A stretch of 64,000 nucleotides of DNA from Mesostigma viride (Eukaryota > Streptophyta > Mesostigmatophyceae > Mesostigmatales > Mesostigmataceae). The notes under the pieces are model-generated. The model did no database searches. It saw nothing but the letters and a program-made list of their open reading frames with translations, and had not been told where the DNA came from. Shown piece after piece: positions 37,901 to 48,010 of this stretch. Each line of letters starts with the position of its first letter. Position 1 is the stretch's first letter. A program made the position numbers and the translations under genes. Location of the stretch: NCBI GenBank assembly GCA_009746045.1, contig RPFO01001075.1:71001-135000 (forward strand), given 5' to 3'.

Positions 37901-38843
37901 ACTGCATGGGGATGACTTGCGTGTCATTGCTTCGCGGTCAGCCTTGCATGCATTCTATGCTGACATTGGGCGGCGGTTCCCAGTGGGTGAGTTGCAGCAA
38001 TTGGGGCCGCAGACGCCACGGGTGTTTTGCGGGGTGGTGCAAACCCTGCGGGTGGTGTCGGGTAAGCACCGGATGCACTTGGGTATTCCTGACAAGTACA
38101 GGGAGGAGCTCATGCGCGATGTGGAGGAGTTGTGCGCCAAGGGTTTGTGGAGCAGATTGCGTGGCAAGCTCGGCTGGATGGCAGCGGTGTGTGGGCCTGA
38201 CCTGCTGGTGTTAAGTAGGACTGTGGATGAGGTGTTGGCTCTCGTTTCTCCGTCTGTGATCAAGCAGTATGTTGCTGAGAGCCAGGGTGTAGTACTTTCT
38301 GGTTTGTCTCTTTCTCAGCCGATTGTGTTGCATTGCTTTGCTGACACGTCTGGCGAGGGCAGGGAGCTCACCAAGACGAGAGCTCGCATGGGCGGCTTGT
38401 TTGTGCTCTCCAACCCCAAGGGCAATGGTTCGCTCTGTGGGTGGTACTCTAGGTTGTGCCGCAGGGTGGCAGTTGGATCGGATACCAATGAGTGTCGCGG
38501 GGTGTGTGAGTGCATCAAGGCGTCCCTGTATCTAGAGCAATTTCTGCGCTGGATGGGCAAGTGGCTGGATGCTCGTTTGGTACTGACCACGACTGTGCAT
38601 ACCGACAGTCAGCCGCTTGTGAGTTTCATTCTCAACAGCCTGTCCAGGACGCGCGACCTGGATTTCCTACTACTCAAGGAACTGTCATACGCAGTGAGCG
38701 TGCTTCATCTACCTGGGAAGCTCAACCCGGCTGATGCGCTGACCAAGCTGTTTGCTGGGGCGCGCGACCAGTATCGCCTCCTGCGGATGGTCATGGGGGG
38801 CTCTCTCGGGGATCTGCAAGGACTGCTGGAGGGTTTGATGTAG
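34965..38843 (+). CDS. Copia-B pol: integrase, retropepsin-like, RT, RNase H
   Basis: 1292 residues, uninterrupted. Integrase: zinc domain KALGHGH (about residue 108-114) with CRKC (about 139-142), catalytic D165, D219 and E249 (D-x53-D-x29-E), with DHEHQGLVERH around the Glu where copia has PQQNGVAER. A Pro/Gly/Ala-rich linker (about 400-600) follows, then the retropepsin-like domain: LEVDTDAVVCLLG with D614, GEVMLTILG, and AILGLPFL near 676. RT has CASIDVKRAF with D887 and FVQLHGDDLRVI with D983/D984, so the motif is HGDD. RNase H has LHCFADTSGEG (D1127), TNECRGVCECI, VHTDSQPLVSF and NPADALTKL. RT and RH are Ty1/copia-like; the protease after integrase is not. Confidence 0.9.
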   Translation: MRAGAGEASSTPQVYSPYLGAQVAVLAGTREKGGHLEHGTAAEGGRAVSQGMGNEWVGGAAGGHTAAGGPPVGGTSPDPSSAHVNGAACGEAAGSLSVLNMATRLHKALGHGHAGEEWAAMLGFTDLVDMCKQVWLRCRKCQERAPKPHKFHARRPEFERGVVQCDVFMYDDRDYVLAVGRFSRYKVMVPLERKLKEHLCDALRLLRSKFGVASVLECDQQFECCVGEPGVGKIELAGVADHEHQGLVERHIQTSKQVMACMEKMRTGSYRERLVICNEIEQCLNNRVMVKVLGGQVAVTPKGVEMGLLSPEAVEEYRDYLSDRYVRMVKMDLRRGQVYVPCVNARVWAYAEGSHGKRGLWRGPGVVKEIDPDHMLASVALEDSCYDKLLAWKHLRPYYDGLGPPDPPAEEGVRDPSVQAGGEAGDPGAAGGVREGGGPDQPTRSLSPEAGLPPSKGGPASVGSGGSGVAPAVDDQEKQRAAVLARLVERLQEARRAATVGEQRQLGGNISRAGKERVAEGGMVPRSGEAGEPAEGGVARAGDAGALTAGAGQQAGGVGGLADAGPILPSEGDSPMDDSEAVEERGEPGELVAAVSKLANWYSDGLGSCRLEVDTDAVVCLLGEGVARHLPCTASRWRYVEDFSGLVRMPVRGEVMLTILGRETPFCVLEGYDGPAILGLPFLDHPDVRIQSSLLTRVGHGSIELQSYKSVEPLSRICSTVARLAALSGTEGVAWGADLPPAADLVMPALLHPNSLGITERDIAAHSPITFPELVLQMSTPSGFSSWWCAFRKALEEWQGYGVYEPLDTVPKGARVLPLKMVLSHKVKAGVEICYVRPVSQEFAGTSPLAKEELYTPGMAWDTFRMVSMIFLSFLDEGKDYACASIDVKRAFPNSSEEVAQEVWEGTPPLVVQTPPFWKEVVTSEFMGLCKAIEGLQSASIVWRITLMRALGEIAEFEVSPYDPSLFVARMPSGPMFVQLHGDDLRVIASRSALHAFYADIGRRFPVGELQQLGPQTPRVFCGVVQTLRVVSGKHRMHLGIPDKYREELMRDVEELCAKGLWSRLRGKLGWMAAVCGPDLLVLSRTVDEVLALVSPSVIKQYVAESQGVVLSGLSLSQPIVLHCFADTSGEGRELTKTRARMGGLFVLSNPKGNGSLCGWYSRLCRRVAVGSDTNECRGVCECIKASLYLEQFLRWMGKWLDARLVLTTTVHTDSQPLVSFILNSLSRTRDLDFLLLKELSYAVSVLHLPGKLNPADALTKLFAGARDQYRLLRMVMGGSLGDLQGLLEGLM

Positions 38844-39317
38844 ATCTGGGCAATGGACCATGTGGCATGAGAATTTCAGGCTGGCAGGCGTTGGGACGCA
38901 TTACATGTGGGCTGGGAATGACCCCTGGATCGAGCCCATCTCAGGATGACCCAGTACGGTTGGATAACTCTATCTTGGTGGGGATGTACCTGATGGGATG
39001 GTCCTGGGTTGAGGACCTGATCGGAGGCGGGGACTGTGGTTGGTGATGTGTGAAAGTCCGTGGGTTCAGGGTGTGGTTGGTGTTGGAGCCGAGGGTGGTC
39101 TTTTGATCAGTCTTGTATTCTCGCTTGCTTACTTGACTTACTGACAGATGCTGGTTGTACTACCAGGGCGTGAATGGGCGCCAAGTGAGGGGTGCGGACT
39201 CCCCTAGTACATAGCGTCCTGTGTTAGTGCTTCCTGGTGAGGTGTCTGTCGGTTACTCTCGAGCTGAGTGAGATAATGATTGGTGGGATGTGTGACTGCT
39301 CGGGAAAAAGCGGCTGG

Positions 39318-39900
39318 TGTTATATTATAGGTTTCAGCTCGCAGTCACATGGAAATAATTAATGATTGTGTGCCGGTACTTAGCCATTTTGTGGTTCGAG
39401 GCGTTCGGGTTAATTCGGCGCATTGGGACTTAGCCGTTTTGAGGTTCGGCTGAATTTTGGCTTGTGTGATCCACAACGATTTAAGTTACGCTGTGTGCGT
39501 TATGCCTCGTGAGTTACGCCCTAGACTTTGGCTGTGCGGCACTGGTCCGGTACTGAGGTGCGGACTAGGATTCTGGGTACTGCCGGCTGGCGTGACAAGT
39601 GGCGAGATACTGGTGTGTGTCGATTGGTCGGTACTCGGCTGGTGTGTTGTAACGGAGATGTGTAACGGAGATGCGTTCCCAGGCTTGCGTCGGTGCCTAG
39701 CGCCGCAGGCTAGCCTAGCCGCCTGACAGACGATGATGATCCAAAAGCCAGCATTGTGTTGCGGCGGTCCAACGGTTGTTGCTGCTATGCTGGCAATGGC
39801 TATGGTTGCGCTGGTAAATTAAGCTGGGGGCTTGGCTCTGAGTTTGTAACCTGATTACCGTAAAATTATCATTTAATAAAATTCGAACTCGATTTTAACA
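39318..39900 (+). repeat. Copia-B copy 2 3' LTR
   Basis: 583 bp. Differs from the 5' LTR by one extra C (GCGCCGCAGG against GCGCGCAGG) and two substitutions in ATTCGGCGCATT. The 474 bp between pol and this LTR has no ORF. Confidence 0.95.
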
Positions 39901-39905
39901 CGTAG

Positions 39906-40656
39906 TTTTCTAGGAATTGCTTCTTACTATAGGCGTTTTATCCCGCGTTTCGCAACTATAGCAGCCCCTATTAACCATTTATTAAAGAAGGATATCCCCT
40001 TTGTTTGGAGTAGTGAATGTCAGTCGGCTTTTCAGTGTCTAAAATCCCTACTCCTTTCCCCTCCTGTACTCATCCTACCGGATACTACTAAACCCTTTGT
40101 GGTAGCTACAGATGCCAGTAAGGTAGCTATAGGGGGCGTCCTTCTCCAGGATCAGGGTCAGGGCTTACAGCCAATTGAGTATATCTCTAGGACAATGCTC
40201 CCTGCGGAGCGTAACTATCCCGTACACCAGCAGGAACTCTTAGCGGTGGTGTATTGTTGCCACGCGTGGCAGCACTTTCTTAAAGGTGCTCAATTTGATG
40301 TCTGCCTGAATGAACCCTGTGCATTAGATCCTTATAGGTTAGTCATCCAAACGGATCACCGTCCCCTTACCCATCTTCTCTCCCAACCCAACCTTACCCC
40401 TCGGCAAGCGCGCTGGATGGAATTTTTAGCACAGTTTTCCCCTTTTAAACTTCAGTATGGGTGTAGATAACATAGTACCAGATGCACTCTCTCGTCGTGC
40501 AGATTACTCCTTTTTCGAGGACCTTGATGTTCTCAATACTACTCTAGTTCCTACTACTATGGGTGTAACCCCTTATGGTGAACTACCTGATGATGAATCC
40601 TATGCCTACCTCTTTCATACAGCCGTTCGCATGGGCCTGATCTCCTTTCTCACGTA
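39906..40656 (+). pseudogene. Ty3 RT end and RNase H, frameshifted
   Basis: Resumes after Copia-B with FLGIASYYRRFIPRFA and FVWSSECQSAFQCLK, typical of the Ty3 RT/RH connection. RNase H follows: VVATDASKVAIGGVLLQD (first Asp), NYPVHQQELLAVVY (Glu) and VIQTDHRPLTHLL (Asp). The frame breaks at about 40457, where LQY...GVDNIVPDALSRR continues one frame over; five bases (RP codons) seem to be missing. It breaks again at about 40650 by one base. Confidence 0.88.
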
Positions 40657-41790
40657 GGACTCTCTCTCCCGTGTGAGGCCCTTCCCGTGGCCTCGGTGGG
40701 GGGAGAGGGGAAAAATAAAATTTCTATACCGCTTAGCCATATAGCGACTAGGTCAGGAAAGTCTTATGAAAACATAGTCCCTCTAGGACCTCCCCTTCTC
40801 TTTGGCAAGGCGGTAGGAGATCTCTTTAAACCTGTTCTGGATACCTCTGTAGCGATGCCTACCTCTGATCTTGAACGTCTTATTAGTAGATTTACGGCCA
40901 CTGAGCCGGAAGCATTAGCTGCCATTGCTGCACATCCCCAACAATTAGGCAAACACCCCTGTAAATTTGTAGGTGGGTTTTTATATGTGCAGATAGCAGA
41001 TTCTACCCCTCAATGGCGCCTGTATGTCCCTCCTATCTGTCGCTCCTCCTTGCTCTTTGAGTTGCATGACTTAGCTGCTCATCAGGGTGGTAAACGGGTA
41101 CGGGACCTAGTAGCCCGCTCTTATTACTGGCCTTCCCTTTATAAGGATGTAGATGAGTATGTTAGAACTTGTCAATCTTGCCAGGAGATGAAACCCAATA
41201 ACGTAGGACAGATAGCAGAACCTAGGACCTTGCCTGACCCCATCATGCCGTGGGATTCTATCATGATGGATTTTGTAGGACCTTTTAGAAAGAATGATAG
41301 GGGCAATGCCCAGATCCTTGTGTTCATAGATCGTTTTACTCGTATGTGCCATCTCGTGCCGTGTCCTTTAGAACTCACAGCACGTGATTGCGCACGCCTA
41401 TACCTCAATAATGTATACAGATATCATGGTTTGAGTAGGCAGTTTATTAGTGATAAGGATAAGTTATTTACCTCAGATTTTTGGCAGCAGTTTTTCGCTG
41501 CCATCGGTACCAAGGTTACCTACGGTACTGCCTACCACTCCTCCTCCTCTCATTTAGTAGAGCGTCTTAATAGGGTAGTGGAAGAAGCGCTTAGGCACTA
41601 TGTTAATGGCTCGGGAAGTGATTGGGAGGATTATTTATGTTTGGTAGAGTTCTCCCTCAACAATTGTCCCCAAGCTGCGCATGGATATACGCCCTTCTTC
41701 CTAGATACTAGTAGACAGCCTCTTACTCCTACCTCTCTCTTAGCTAGTCCTCTACGGGACAAGGATGATATGTGTCCCGAGATACTGTAG
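40657..41790 (+). pseudogene. Ty3 integrase
   Basis: Met at 40687, with the frame open from about 40651. The zinc-binding domain has LHDLAAHQGGKRVRDL and CQSCQEMK (about 41060-41190), with SYYWPSLYKDVDEYV between. The catalytic core has WDSIMMDFVGP (D, about 41270), QFISDKDKLF (D, about 41450) and SSHLVERLNR (E); the D-to-E spacing is the normal 35 residues, unlike the two Copia elements here. The frame shifts by one base near 41775, and the C-terminal region continues in the next entry. Confidence 0.9.
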
Positions 41791-42353
41791 AAGGTGTACA
41801 GTCCTTACTAGATAGAATGAAAACTGCTCATGACCACGCGATCTCAGGGTACCAAAAAGCTCAGTCTAAGTACCTTGCTAGGTTGCGTGCCTCCTTAGAT
41901 AGAAGAGCACCTGAGATAGAAATAGGAGATCTAGTATTAGTAGAAGGCCCCCGTGTTGGCCGTTTTGCTCATAAGTTTGAAGCAGAACTTAAGGTCAAAC
42001 TTAGGCCCGCCTTCTTAGGACCCTTCCATGTTTTGTCTAGAGTAGGAAATTTCTTATATAAAGTCGATATCCCTACCTCTTGGCAGACACATTCAAACAC
42101 CTTCCATAGAAGCCAGCTGAAACTGTACCACCCTAGTACGTTCGCTGGTAGAGAGCTAGCGCCTGCCCCTTTAGAGCATAACCCTGACACTGGGGAAGTA
42201 GAAGACGAAGTAGAAAGCATCGTGGCCCATAGAGATATCAAAAAGGGCCGCGGTACCCAGCGTCAGTATAAAGTGAAGTGGATGTATGCTCGTAGTGAAG
42301 TAGATAAGGTCTGGTATACGGAGAGTGAGCTAGATGGAGTTAGCCAGCTCTAG
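41772..42353 (+). pseudogene. Ty3 integrase C-terminus with chromodomain
   Basis: Continues the integrase: QKAQSKYLARLRA, GDLVLVE, KLRPAFLGPFHVL (GPY/F-like module) and NTFHRSQLKLYHP. It ends in a chromodomain, VESIVAHRDIKKG ... RQYKVKWMYARSEVDKVWYTESEL (about 42200-42340), which places the element with the chromoviruses and would target it to particular chromatin. The stop TAG at 42351-42353 lies inside the left arm of the palindrome. Confidence 0.88.
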
Positions 42354-42616
42354 TCGTGGACATAGGCTAAGTACCAGATAGCAATGTGCTATCTGGGGTT
42401 TCGCACGTGTAGGCTCGGTCAGAAGTCCCGGCTATATGTGATTCGGCAGGCTAGACTATTCGATAGCCGAGTCCTGGTGACGGACGCCAGGACTCGGCTA
42501 TCGAATAGTCTAGCCTGCCGAATCACATATAGCCGGGACTTCTGACCGAGCCTACACGTGCGAAACCCCAGATAGCACATTGCTATCTGGTACTTAGCCT
42601 ATGTCCACGACTAGAG
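42348..42616. repeat. Perfect 130-bp inverted repeat with 9-bp spacer
   Basis: 42348-42477 is the exact reverse complement of 42487-42616, with spacer TGACGGACG. Each arm also contains a 10-bp hairpin (CCAGATAGCA/TGCTATCTGG). The palindrome lies between the chromodomain stop and the TATA box of the accessory ORF. Confidence 0.97.
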
Positions 42617-42650
42617 GCTAACTGATGGGTGTAGTCGCCTGCTGCAGGAA

Positions 42651-42657
42651 TATAAAA
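42651..42657 (+). promoter_or_regulatory. TATA box for the accessory ORF
   Basis: TATAAAA flanked by GCAGGAA...CCCTGC, 44 bp upstream of ATG 42701, with a pyrimidine-rich possible start site (CTTCTCCTCTCTT) at 42682-42694. It suggests that the 3' ORF has its own transcript. Confidence 0.5.
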
Positions 42658-42700
42658 CCCTGCACAAGCTCTAGTTGTAGACCTTCTCCTCTCTTATGTT

Positions 42701-45585
42701 ATGTCTGCTGTCGACGGGTGGTTGGTTGTCCCCTCCCCTCCGCAGCCGTCATGTCAGAGCCTACCCCTCCGGCTAGCTGAGAGCCCGCTGCCGTCCCCGC
42801 CCCTACCGGACCCTGAGCTGTACTTCGAGGCCCTTCCGGGCCGCTGGGTGTCACGGTCCAATTTTCCGGGTGGCATCGTGCAGCCGGCCCTCCAGGCCCA
42901 ACATGCGGGTTTAGTCAGGGCTGCTCTCTTCGGGGTCACGTGGTACGGTCCCTCCCCTGATGAACCGCACCAACTTGTTTTGCACGGGTTCGACGATGCC
43001 GGGCACTGTTTGTTAGGATGTGGCTCCCGCTGTCCAGCCTTGGGACAGATAGCTGCGGTTCTCCAGTGCCCCCGGGTGTTTTCCTACCTTTCTACCCCTG
43101 TGGGCCGCTCCTGCCTACGGGATGTGTTCCCCTGGCTTCCGGCCGAGGGTGATGCGGAAGTAGATGAGAACCCCTGCGACCTTCTACGGGCAGTAGAGTT
43201 CATGGAGATAGCAGACCAGACAGCGGGCGTAGGATTGGGCGACCCTACTCCTACGGACGTGCCAGTAGAGGCACAGTATACTCCTGAGTATACGGCCTCC
43301 CCTGCGGCGTCCTCCTCTTCAGTGTCGGCGCCTTCCCCTGTCCCGTCTTCACCGAGGTCGGTCCTGTGCGCATCGGTGGAGCCTACCCCTTTGGGCTCTG
43401 GTCGTGAGCCTGATCCTCTTTCGGCGACAGTTTCTGCGATGCAGGCGCAGATCCAGTCCCTGACGGCGGCCTTCGGGGCCTTCATGGCGGCCCAGGCGCA
43501 CGCTCCAGCCACGCCAGGTGGGGTGTCTGCCGCAGCTGTGCCCCCTTCCCCTTCGGTCGCCTCGACGTCTACGGGTCCGTCTGTGCCACGCGAGCCCTCG
43601 GCGGCTGCGGTTCCCTCTGTTGCTGCGGCTCCTACGCCTTAATTCGGCTACCTCTGCGCCTGCTACTGACGTACCTGCGCCTCGGCGCGAGTCCGCCGTC
43701 CCAGCGGCCGAGCCCGTCGCCGCCGCGTCCGAGCCGCCCACCACGTCAGCGCCGCCCTCGCGGGGTTTCTTCAGCGACCCGGGCGGACTTCCCAGGCTTT
43801 GGGAGGGCGGTCCTCCGCAGAGAATATCCCGGTGCCTGACTGGAGCTTAGACGGTAACCAGTCGTATGCCGGATTGCCTGTCCCCACGGGCCCTATTTTC
43901 AACATGTGGCCTGGTGGTGCTCCGCCCCCAGAGACCGGCGCGCCAGCTGCGGAGGCGGGTCCGTCGCGACCCCCTGCGGCATCGGGTCCGACGCGGCCCC
44001 CTGTTGTACCGGCGCCGTCTGCGTCTGTGCCGGTTCCTACCCCTTCGTCGGCCCCTGTCCCTTCGGCCCCGCGGTCTTTGGCTGCGGTTGTTCGGTCCAG
44101 TGGCTCTGACCCTCGCGCCACCCGCGCTGCCGATTCCCTTCGGGAGTTGTCAGAGGGCGATCGGGATCGGGCCCCTTCTGTGGTGCATGCGACTCCGGAG
44201 TCGCGCGACACGCCTGTCTTTGGGTACGGTATGTCTGCGCTCGCCTGCCGCCAGTGTGACCTGCCGCGCGCCTCCGCCGAGCTTGCCATTTCGCCCATGT
44301 CCTACGGTTTCTCTCAGGTGTGTCGGGCGCCGCGGAACCGTGGCCTACCAGTTGAGACTGATCGGCCTCCTTTCGATATGGTTATTTTAGCTGATCCGGT
44401 GTTCCAGGTACGTGAGATCCTGGTTCGGCGCGTCCTGTATCGCTGGGCTAGGCGCCACAATGACTTGGACACCTACGGCGGGTTCCAGTGGGCTTACCCT
44501 CCGCCTCTGGGCATTATGGCCTCAGATGCCCTTACGGTAGAGTTTCCTGCGGTGCCGGGTGCCACGTACAGCACGGTCCTTCAGCCCATCCTAGAGTGGG
44601 ATGCCCGTCCTCCAGCGCCCATCCCGGGCCAGGGTCTGGACTCTCGGGGTCATCCTCCTCCCCGGGCTAGCGACTACCTCGAGACGTTCGGGTCGCGACA
44701 GTGTGCCCGTCGGTGGCGCTCCCGTGAGATTCGGCATATCCGGTTGTGGCCGTCCAACGTGGAGCCCCTGGTAGATCTGTTTTTCCCGACGGGTATGCGC
44801 CCTCGGATCCGGTACCATCGCCTGCTCCTGCGGGCTCTCTGCCTGATCGCGGTAGAGCCTTTCCTACGCCTCTTTGCCTGTGGTTTCCTGGATTGGGCCC
44901 GGGGCCAGGTCGTTCTTACGCAGCATAGGTATTACTGGGCCTTCCTGGGTCTTTTTCCTGACGGCGTGTGGGCCGATGTTTTCCTCACTGTAGATAGGCA
45001 CGACAATGCTGAGGATGTGTCTCACTACCAGGCGTACCTGGATGTCCTGCTGGCCTCCCGTGGGCCGGGCCCACTTCAAATGTTCCGAAAAGTGTGACAC
45101 TTTTTGTCGTTTTTTTTACTTTTTCGACGATCGTCACTCTGCAGAGTGATTCGTCGTGCGAAATCGTGCGAAATTGTGCGAAATTTGCTGAAATCGTGTG
45201 AAATTTGCTGAAATCGTGCGAAATTGTGCGAAATTTGCTGAAATCGTGCGAAATTTCATGTGAAAAATGTCGACGGTAAAAAATTTTGATGTGCACAATG
45301 TGTGTGAATTCATGCGAAATTTTGTCAAACGTCACTCCCCAAAACGACCCTTGGTTGAAATCCATGCGAAATCGTGCGAAATCATGCAAAATTGTGCGAA
45401 ATCGTGCGAAATCGTGCGAAAATGTGTGAAAATTTTGCGAAAATCACGCGAAAATCACGCGAACTTGTGCGAATTTTTTTTTTTTTTTTTGCGAAAATAG
45501 CGAAAAAGTGTCACACACTTGGCTTGGACGGCGGAACATTTGAAGTGGGCCCGGCCCGTGGTACTTACCAGACGGATGGCCATTA
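42701..45585 (+). pseudogene. Ty3 accessory ORF downstream of integrase, unknown function
   Basis: ATG 42701. Residues 1-~165 look globular (GRWVSRSNFPGGIVQ, FGVTWYGPSPDEPHQLVLHG, a Cys-containing GCGSRCPAL). A long Ala/Pro/Ser linker follows, then a second globular part (about 44330-45060: FDMVILADPVFQVREILVRR, YGGFQWAYPPPLG, RIRYHRLLLRALCLI). Frame changes occur at 43642 (TTAATT) and near 43800. The last codons are split by the 494-bp element at 45063-45556; without it the ORF ends ASRGTYQTDGH at 45585. There is no signal peptide or clear membrane span, so it is not an obvious envelope. No family was recognised. Confidence 0.65.
45063..45556. mobile_element. Inverted-repeat (MITE-like) element with internal tandem array
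   Basis: 494 bp with inverted ends GGCCGGGCCCACTTCAAAT... (about 25 bp), plus an inner GTGTGACAC/GTGTCACAC pair, flanked by CGTG (45059-45062, 45557-45560; 4 or 5 bp, ambiguous by one base). The interior is a degenerate array of a GTGCGAAAT-type unit on both strands and a T14 run. Removing it restores the end of the accessory ORF. Confidence 0.82.
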
Positions 45586-45948
45586 GATAGAGGGCCTTAG
45601 GCCCGACCTGAGGGTGTTGTCCCTCCGGTATATAGAGTCGCCCTCACGTTCTGGCCAGTTGACTGGTCGTTCCTGCATGGTCCTTGGTACTGATTTGTTT
45701 ACTCTGTGTGTCCTGCCCAGTGCCGTTCCCCCCCGGCAAGGACTTTGTTCCAGGCAGTTAGGGGAACCTACCACCAGGCCTGGTGCTGGCTAACCCTACA
45801 CCTCCCGGCGTGGTGGTGGAGACCGAGTTAATACGTTGGTGCCTTGTATCTTGGATGGTCTGCCGACTGTGTTGGTGTGTGCTGGGTGCATTAGGTTTCC
45901 TACCCCTTGTTTTCCTCCCTGGGCGTAGGGAGAGGGCTCCCTACCTTT
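45586..45948 (+). other. Ty3 3' untranslated region
   Basis: About 360 bp between the accessory ORF and the purine tract. No credible ORF. Confidence 0.6.
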
Positions 45949-45961
45949 GTGGGGGGGGAGG
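45949..45961 (+). promoter_or_regulatory. Ty3 polypurine tract
   Basis: GTGGGGGGGGAGG directly before the TG of the 3' LTR; the plus-strand primer for reverse transcription. Confidence 0.75.
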
Positions 45962-46524
45962 TGTTACGTCGCGTAACAATTCGTTGTAGTTACGGACGTA
46001 AATTAGGTCTTTTGCCTCGGTTGTCCCTAGGTTTACGTGTAGCTCCTACCGGGACACTATTGTCCTCGTAACAGTACTGTGGTACATTGGGTGCCTTTGG
46101 GCGCCGCGCCGCGTACTTTACTAGTGGTCCTTATCCTTTGGTAGAATGTAGTGGACCAGCGTGCATCTGTATCTGTGCCGGTGCATCTGTAGGCGAGGGC
46201 CATGTCGGCCCGAGCGTGTTGGACCGTTGGTGACCATTTATGCACGTTCTACCCCTCGTGTGTTCACTCGGCGTGTGTTAAATGAATTAACACATATAGG
46301 CTTGGGTCATGGCAGTGTAGTTGTGTTTCCTTCCTCTATTCCTGGAGTAAACGGGTTGTGTAAATGGCTTATGGCGTATTATAGCAACACTTACGTTAAT
46401 GCATTGAGATCTGGATCGTCTCGTTCGTCTTTCGCTAGGGGTTTAACTAGAGGTGGCTTGACTAGTTTAGGTAGCATCAGGCCAGGTAGAGGTAGAGGTA
46501 GTGGTAGATACCCGAGGCGTAACA
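45962..46524 (+). repeat. Ty3 3' LTR
   Basis: 563 bp, uninterrupted, TGTTACG...CGTAACA, followed by the TGAGC duplication at 46525-46529. It gives the pre-insertion sequence for the hAT site in the 5' LTR (CATCTGTAGGCGAGGG). Confidence 0.93.
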
Positions 46525-48010
46525 TGAGCAAACGCCTTTCGACGCAACGCAGCCTGGCGGCTGCGCTTAGCAATGAAAATACGTCTGCAGCCCCGGCTGC
46601 AGCTTCGCCAACCGGCCCAGAAGGCAGCGGCGCCACTAGCCAAGCTCTAGTGGTCGCCCAGCCCCCTGCTGAGCCCGCATCGCCATGCAGCAGCGTCGCC
46701 AGAACCCAAGCGCAGTCGCTCTGCCGAGCCGAGCTGGGTCGAGATCCAATTTGTAGCCGAAGCCCGCCAGCCCGGCTTCTTGGACACGTTTACCGAGGAA
46801 CGCATCCTGGGCTGCGTGTTTTTTGGATCACACGCCTCGCTTGTTGAATTGTGCAAGCAGCTCTTCAACCGAGGTCGCCTAGACTTTGATCCTCGCCTGA
46901 ATCGCGTCTCCTCTTTTGACCACTTTCCCAGCCTCCGCCGCCCCCACCTCCAGGAATACGCTCTCTTCTCCCTCCTTGGATGCTCCATCTCGGAGCTTCA
47001 AATGGCCCCCAAAGCCCCTCACCACCACCTAGCTTAACTGAAGCCTCCATCCGCTCACTCCTCCAGGAGGCCCTCGATCGAGCAGCACGTGGCCCCCATC
47101 GCAGCAGATGTGGCGGTCATGGGCAGCACGCTGGCTGCCGAGCTCCCCCTCCTCTCCACTGCCACCTCCACCATCTCCACCGCCACCTCCACCCTCCTCG
47201 CCTCCTCCACCGCCAGTCCGCCACCGCCTCCACCTCCGACGCCATCACCGCCCAGCTCCGTGACATCGACCAGCGTCTTAAGGACAACAACGCCATCGCT
47301 ATCGAGGTTCTGCAGAACACCGCAGGCCTCACCTCCCAGGCGGTGAAGGACATTGCCGCCAAGCCAGCCCCGGCTGGCCTGGCCCGGCGATGCTCCTCCC
47401 ATCACCACCTGGGCGGACATGCTTAAGCAACATACCACCTCCACGGCTCCACCACCTCCGCCGTCGCAGCCCAGCTCCAACGGCAGACGCTTGACCTCCG
47501 CGAGGAGGCTGAGCTCGCCAAGCGCAGCCTCAACGCCATACTCAAGAACTTCACCATGGAGGAAGGTGAGACTTCCGAGAAGCTTTTGCGTGCGTTTGAG
47601 AGAGAAATCCTTGGTCGCATGGGCGGTGATGGGCCTTAACGGTGAGATCGAGCTGGCCGCCCACCGCCTTCCCCGCGCGCGGGGTAAGGCAGGGCCGCCC
47701 CCGCTCCTTCTTACCTTTAAGACCCCGGCGGACAAGATTTCTTTTCTCAGACGCCGCAAGCGGCTCGAGAAGACTCTCTTCACCCTTGATGACGACTTGA
47801 CCCTGGCGCGCAGCAACAACGGCAACGGGAGCGCCATGGCCGACCTACCTCCAGCTCCGGCAGACCAAGGCGGGGCAGCCGGTGTACTGGAAGGGGGCGG
47901 CCATCTACGTCGGCCACAAGCCCTGGCAGGCGAGAGACCCCCCCCCGCGGCCCCAGCGACTCCAGACGCCCCAGCTTTGGGGAATACAGCAGTAGTAGTG
48001 CAGAATAGAT
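46525..48010 (+). pseudogene. LINE ORF1 (L1-like RNA-binding protein), frameshifted
   Basis: ORF1 whose ATGAGC start overlaps the Ty3 duplication. The opening is MSKRLSTQRSLAAALSNE. After a frame change comes VEIQFVAEA, GFLDTFTEERILG, then a coiled-coil-like part (LRDIDQRLKDNNAIAIEVLQ, AVKDIAAKPA; AELAKRSLNAILKNF), an RRM-like NAILKNF, and a C-terminal segment FKTPADKISFLRRRKRLEK with LFTLDDDLT. This resembles the coiled-coil/RRM/CTD layout of L1 ORF1 proteins. At least three frame changes are needed. It is followed directly by a LINE 3' UTR, with no ORF2. Confidence 0.7.

Larger units (their letters stand above)
33104..39900 (+). mobile_element. Copia-B copy 2: intact Copia-like retrotransposon
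   Basis: 6797-bp element with TSD CGTAG (33099-33103, 39901-39905) and LTRs of 582-583 bp differing at about three sites. It has gag (33726-34949) and a single uninterrupted pol frame (34965-38843) in the same frame, separated by one TGA. It is the only fully open element in the window and could be active. A purine-rich stretch (39301-39312) precedes the 3' LTR. The sequence after the 5' LTR does not fit a common primer-binding site. Confidence 0.95.

Noticed and set aside
42701..45585. Envelope gene
   Set aside because: Position fits, but there is no signal peptide, no transmembrane anchor and no Cys pattern of a fusion protein; called an accessory ORF of unknown function.
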